A model generated the notes under the pieces. It saw only the letters and a list, made by a program, of their open reading frames with translations. It searched no databases and was not told where the DNA came from. Below are positions 60,822 to 64,000 of a DNA stretch of 64,000 nt, in pieces. The position numbers and the translations under genes are program-made. The first letter of the stretch is position 1; each line of letters starts with the position of its first letter. This stretch comes from Candidatus Kapaibacterium sp. (GTDB lineage Bacteria > Bacteroidota > Ignavibacteria > Kapaibacteriales > HRBIN21), in NCBI GenBank assembly GCA_025059875.1, contig JANXCT010000002.1, forward strand, positions 23,910-87,909. Reading direction: 5' to 3'.

Positions 60822-61367
60822 ATGAAAAAGTGGCTAGTTGGAATTAGCGGTATGCTGCTCTTCATAGGAGTCGCTGGCTGCAACATCCGCGGCTTCTTCG
60901 TACGGTACGAAGATGATCCCGTCTTCCATGGCCCATCTGAGGAGCCCACACAGCAAGCGTCGGGGCAGACAGCCGGGACAATAGCGGCTGGGGACAGCAA
61001 AGGAGCCGGTGTGTATCGGCAGATCTGTGCTTCATGCCATCAGCAGAACGGCCAAGGGATCGCCGGTGTCTATCCGCCGTTAGCTGGCTCAGAGTTCCTC
61101 CAGGGGGATCCGACGATTTCGATCCGCATCGTACTCCATGGGTTCCAAGGCCGAATTGAGCGTCAAGGGAAGGTCTACAATGGTGTTATGAGCGGGTGGG
61201 GAACTGTGCTCAGCGACGAGGACATTGCGGCAGTCTTGAGCTACGCCCGCTCTGCCTGGGGGAATTCTGCCCCACCAATCACGGCAGAGCAGGTACGGGA
61301 AGTCCGCCAGAAGACACAAGGTCGTAGCCAGCCCTATACGGAGGCAGAACTCAAGCAGCCTCTGTGA
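60822..61367 (+). CDS. Cytochrome c lipoprotein
   Basis: 181 residues. The signal peptide KKWLVGISGMLLFIGVAGC ends in a lipobox. A single c-type heme site is at ICASCHQQNGQGIAG, and the likely axial Met is in NGVMSGWGTVLSDEDIAAVL. It is a membrane-tethered electron carrier facing the periplasm, probably feeding the terminal oxidase whose assembly factors follow. ATP-independent maturation (Ccs/Ccm) genes are not in the window. Its stop overlaps the ctaA start as GTGA. Such cytochromes also occur in alternative complex III operons. Confidence 0.88.
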   Translation: MKKWLVGISGMLLFIGVAGCNIRGFFVRYEDDPVFHGPSEEPTQQASGQTAGTIAAGDSKGAGVYRQICASCHQQNGQGIAGVYPPLAGSEFLQGDPTISIRIVLHGFQGRIERQGKVYNGVMSGWGTVLSDEDIAAVLSYARSAWGNSAPPITAEQVREVRQKTQGRSQPYTEAELKQPL

Positions 61368-62362
61368 CCCTATCAATGTCCACCGCACCGATGGAACTCT
61401 CCCTGCAAGTCACGGCTGAGGTACCACCACGGGGTTTGCGGCAATTCAGCATAGCGCTGATGCTGATGACCTTCGGTCTCATTGGCCTGGGAGGACTTGT
61501 CAACAGTACAGGCTCAGGGCTCAGCGTCCCCGACTGGCCGACAACGTATGGTCAGCACCTGTTCCTCTACCCAATCAGCGAATGGCGGGGGGGCATCCTA
61601 TATGAGCACACGCACCGCTTGGTAGCTGCTGTCGTCGGGTTGATGAGCTTTGTGCTTGTCCTCTGGAGTTGGCTTCTCATTCGGGAGCCACGGTACCAGT
61701 GGGTACGCAATGTGGCCCTCGTAGCCTTTGTCCTGGTGGTGCTGCAGGGACTTCTGGGAGGCTTGACAGTACTCTACCGCCTACCGACGCTGCTCTCTGC
61801 CAGTCATGCCGTGGTGGCGCAGAGCTTCTTTGCCTGCACGGTCTTGCTGGTTGTTGGGCTACAGGCAGGATGGTATCGCAGCCCGTCACTGCCGCTGGAC
61901 AAGGTACAGTCACTCGCCAAGTTCGCACTCTTCGTTTGGCTGTTGAGCTTTGGACAAATCCTCTTTGGGGCGCTGACGCGGCATACGTACAGCGCTCTTG
62001 CGATTCCCGACTTTCCGCTTGTCTTCGGTGGAATCTTCCCTCCCACTTCGGCCCTCAATGGGCAGGTGCTCATTCACTACATGCACCGTCTCTTGGGCTT
62101 TGTACTTGCGGCAGCGATGCTCCTGCAGGGGTGGCTCCTCTGGTCGGAGAAGGGGCAGGCGGCCTGGGTTCGCTGGCTTGCCCTGGGTGGAGCCATTGTA
62201 GTCATTGGGCAGATTCTGCTGGGTGGCTGGCTGGTGTGGAGCTATCGAGCTGTGTTTCCAACGACATTGCACGTCATCGTTGGCACGGCACTCTGGGCAG
62301 TGAACACAGCCCTCTTCTTCCAACTATGGCGATGGCGGTGGCTGAGTCTGCAAGGGCAGTGA
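61364..62362 (+). CDS. ctaA: Heme A synthase (CtaA/COX15)
   Basis: A 332-residue, eight-helix inner-membrane protein that oxidises heme O to heme A. Heme-ligand histidines are in YEHTHRLVAAVVG, SASHAVVAQSF, HYMHRLLGFVLA and TLHVIVGTALW; GLGGLVNSTGSGLSVPDWP is the family motif in the first periplasmic loop. The start is GTG 61364 (overlapping the previous stop) or ATG 61376. Its presence predicts an aa3- or caa3-type oxidase in this organism. Confidence 0.9.
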   Translation: MTLSMSTAPMELSLQVTAEVPPRGLRQFSIALMLMTFGLIGLGGLVNSTGSGLSVPDWPTTYGQHLFLYPISEWRGGILYEHTHRLVAAVVGLMSFVLVLWSWLLIREPRYQWVRNVALVAFVLVVLQGLLGGLTVLYRLPTLLSASHAVVAQSFFACTVLLVVGLQAGWYRSPSLPLDKVQSLAKFALFVWLLSFGQILFGALTRHTYSALAIPDFPLVFGGIFPPTSALNGQVLIHYMHRLLGFVLAAAMLLQGWLLWSEKGQAAWVRWLALGGAIVVIGQILLGGWLVWSYRAVFPTTLHVIVGTALWAVNTALFFQLWRWRWLSLQGQ

Positions 62363-63237
62363 AGAAGGAAACGAAGCTGTGGGCCTACTACGCGCTGACG
62401 AAGCCCAGAGTGACGGCAACGGTAGCCCTCAGTATGGTAGCCGGCTACATCTTAGCGCTACCGCGAGGAGTCCACGACCTCCTGGCGTGGGATGCCGCAG
62501 CTCGTTTCGTCGCCACCCTCGTGGGGACTATCCTAGTCAGTGCAGGGAGTGCAGCGTTGAACCACTCTGTTGAGTGGACAACCGACCAGTTAATGCCCAG
62601 GACACGGAATCGCCCAATCCCAGCGGGCATTCTTACACCTCGGCAAGGGCTTCTGTGGGGAGCTATACTCTGCGGCTTAGGGCTTGGAATCCTGTTGTTC
62701 ATCGACTTCCTTGTCCTACTGCTGGCGACGCTGACGGTGGTAGCGTACATCGTGGTCTACACCCCAATGAAGCGCCGCAGTCCGTATGCTCTCCTCATAG
62801 GGGCCATTCCTGGGGCGCTCCCGGCTGCCGGCGGTTGGATTGCGGCTTCCGGTGTAGGACTGGGGGCAGCGCTGGTTTTCCTCGTTCTGTACTGGTGGCA
62901 GCTGCCCCACTTCCTCGCCCTCTCGTGGCTCTATCGCAAGGACTACGCCCAAGCTGGGTTTCCGGTAGCCGCCGTGGCTCAAGAAGATGGGCATCGGATG
63001 GGGTGGTATCTTCTCCTCTCTTCGGTTGCTCTCCTGTGCTCAGGGGTCCTGAGCGGTATATCTCTCAGGCTCTCTCCTGTGTTCGTTGCTGGAATGGCAG
63101 TGCTTGGTGGGTGGCTCGTTGGGATGGCTGCGCTCTTCTGGCGCAGTCCAGGCTTTGAACGTGCCCGCCAAGTCCTACGGAGTGCATATGTCTACCTGCT
63201 GGGGTTCGTTGCACTAGCGTTACTAGCGCGGCCGTGA
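62326..63237 (+). CDS. ctaB: Protoheme IX farnesyltransferase (heme O synthase)
   Basis: A 303-residue UbiA-family prenyltransferase with about nine helices that adds a farnesyl group to heme B. YYALTKPRVTATVALSMVAG at the start, NHSVEWTTDQLMPRTRNRPI (polyprenyl-diphosphate/Mg site, with Glu for the first Asp) and YTPMKRRSPYALLIGAIPGA are typical, as is YWWQLPHFLALSWLYRKDY. The frame stays open far upstream as a shadow of ctaA; starts at 62326, 62332 or GTG 62338 all fit. Overlaps ctaA by about 37 bases. Confidence 0.92.
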   Translation: MAMAVAESARAVKKETKLWAYYALTKPRVTATVALSMVAGYILALPRGVHDLLAWDAAARFVATLVGTILVSAGSAALNHSVEWTTDQLMPRTRNRPIPAGILTPRQGLLWGAILCGLGLGILLFIDFLVLLLATLTVVAYIVVYTPMKRRSPYALLIGAIPGALPAAGGWIAASGVGLGAALVFLVLYWWQLPHFLALSWLYRKDYAQAGFPVAAVAQEDGHRMGWYLLLSSVALLCSGVLSGISLRLSPVFVAGMAVLGGWLVGMAALFWRSPGFERARQVLRSAYVYLLGFVALALLARP

Positions 63238-63238
63238 G

Positions 63239-63820
63239 ATGCTCGTCTGGACAGTGCCTATAACGCTGTTGCTCTTGGCATGTGCCCGCCAAGAACCCCG
63301 TATTCCAGTGGAGTTGCCAGAGTATTTCCCGGCCCCAAGCTTCACAGCTACTACGGCTGAAGGACGGCCTTTCAGCTCAGAAGAGCTGCGAGGGAGCATC
63401 TACGTCGTCTCGTTCTTCTTCACTTCGTGTACGGGTCCCTGCCCAATCATGAACTCTCGCTTGAGCGTCTTGCACTCGATCTTTGCTGAAGAACCCTCGG
63501 TACGGTTCGTCTCCGTTACCGTCGATCCCCAGCGCGATACGCCGCAGGTGCTCAAGTACTACGCTGAGCGCTACGGTGCCAAACCTGGACGGTGGGACTT
63601 CCTCTGGATGAGACCCGACAGCACAGAGTGGCTCGCTACAAAGGGATTCCGTGTACCAGCTAGTGTCGGCAATCCCGACCTCCACAGTACCCGTCTGATT
63701 CTCGTGGACCATCATGGGATGGTGCGCGGCTTCTTCTCGGGAGTGGATGGGTCGGGACATAAGCAATTGGAGGCAGCTATCCGACAGCTACTTGCGCAGA
63801 TGAAAGAGCAGGGGACCTGA
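63239..63820 (+). CDS. SCO1/SenC copper-chaperone lipoprotein
   Basis: 193 residues. A short signal with lipobox (TLLLLAC) is followed by a thioredoxin fold with the copper-binding CTGPC in FFFTSCTGPCPIMN and the third ligand His in DLHSTRLILVDHHG. Sco proteins deliver copper to, or reduce, the CuA site of cytochrome oxidase. It starts 1 base after the ctaB stop and is followed 4 bases later by a DUF420 gene, so it belongs to the oxidase assembly operon. Confidence 0.9.
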   Translation: MLVWTVPITLLLLACARQEPRIPVELPEYFPAPSFTATTAEGRPFSSEELRGSIYVVSFFFTSCTGPCPIMNSRLSVLHSIFAEEPSVRFVSVTVDPQRDTPQVLKYYAERYGAKPGRWDFLWMRPDSTEWLATKGFRVPASVGNPDLHSTRLILVDHHGMVRGFFSGVDGSGHKQLEAAIRQLLAQMKEQGT

Positions 63821-63824
63821 AGCG

Positions 63825-64000
63825 ATGGCCGTCATTGAGCTGCTCCCAACGATTAACGCAGCACTCAACGGAACTGCAGCGATTTGTCTGCTGTTGGGCC
63901 GGTGGGCTATCGCTCGCCGGCAGGTAGTGTACCACCGCGCTTTGATGGTATCAGCTTTCGTCGTTTCGATCCTCTTCCTGGTGTCGTATTTGGTGTACCA
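63825..64000 (+). CDS. DUF420 membrane protein, 3' end outside the window
   Basis: 58 codons from the ATG at 63825 are open to the window end. LLPTINAALNGTAAICLLLG, HRALMVSAF and SILFLVSYLVY match the start of the DUF420 family, small four-helix membrane proteins in cytochrome oxidase operons beside Sco and CtaA/B. It probably assists oxidase biogenesis; the mechanism is unknown. Confidence 0.82.
   Translation, partial: MAVIELLPTINAALNGTAAICLLLGRWAIARRQVVYHRALMVSAFVVSILFLVSYLVY

Noticed and set aside
61669..62325. Upstream in-frame extension of ctaB
   Set aside because: The frame is open but overlaps ctaA and encodes no family sequence before the start region at 62326.
1..64000. Mobile elements, CRISPR, toxin-antitoxin or restriction genes
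   Set aside because: No transposase, integrase, regularly spaced repeats, or defence-type protein motifs were found on either strand.

Overview
The window reads as a chromosomal segment from a Gram-negative, GC-rich (roughly 57-60 % by eye), respiring member of the FCB group, on the Bacteroidota/Chlorobi/Ignavibacteria/Kapabacteria side. The evidence is: several secreted proteins ending in type IX (Por) secretion-like C-terminal domains, a DUF4835 (PorD-like) protein and a DUF4292 lipoprotein, LptD and many outer-membrane beta-barrels, and repeated Bacteroidota-type -7 promoter boxes (TAnnTTTG) just upstream of genes and of the only tRNA. I cannot name a species. I see no rRNA, CRISPR array, insertion sequence, integrase or phage gene, and no gene-free stretch longer than about 170 bases.

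Layout. 1-357: 5' part of an exported protein gene. 427-10733: surface-polysaccharide locus (rfbB, UDP-sugar dehydrogenase, wecB, a Wza-like exporter, three family-2 glycosyltransferase genes and two polyprenyl-phosphate sugar transferase proteins, one a GT2 fusion with a gutted catalytic domain). 10711-13358: accA, a YqaA-like membrane protein and a pseudouridine synthase homologue lacking its catalytic Asp. 13371-14723: secreted BNR-repeat protein. 14819-20013: glycosyltransferase, then a four-gene Mn/Zn/Fe ABC importer whose third gene fuses a permease to a DtxR/MntR-like sensor, as in chlamydial YtgABCRD. 19904-22054: VWA-type membrane protein. 22113-22186: tRNA-Pro(CGG). 22320-31429: prfA, a DUF4397 lipoprotein, a secreted subtilase, panB, a small C-x4-CH lipoprotein and an aldehyde dehydrogenase. 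31596-40147: cell-envelope block (large secreted protein, TonB-receptor-like protein, DUF4835, two barrel proteins). 40222-48091: mreB, a metallopeptidase/beta-propeller/barrel protein, a two-lipoyl E2 acyltransferase and an OmpA protein with calcium-binding repeats. 48092-50239: archease, rtcB, rpmB. 50353-54311: dipeptide-type ABC permease pair and an orphan barrel. 54314-57584: DUF4292 lipoprotein and lptD. 57700-60734: PTPS-type pterin synthase, folE, rnhB, pyrC. 60822-64000: cytochrome c, ctaA, ctaB, Sco and DUF420, a heme-copper oxidase assembly operon cut by the window end.

How they work together. Most of the window builds or populates the envelope: polysaccharide precursors and export, LPS insertion, lipoproteins, secreted adhesin- or protease-like cargo and outer-membrane barrels. 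Genes are packed, with frequent ATGA/GTGA overlaps implying translational coupling, and many convergent genes overlap at their 3' ends. The items most worth following up are the permease-DtxR fusion, the glycosyltransferase fused to a degenerate sugar-phosphate transferase, the catalytically dead RsuA-type protein, and a divergent gene pair (37402-37469) whose promoters cross into each other's coding sequence so that both mRNA 5' ends should be complementary.
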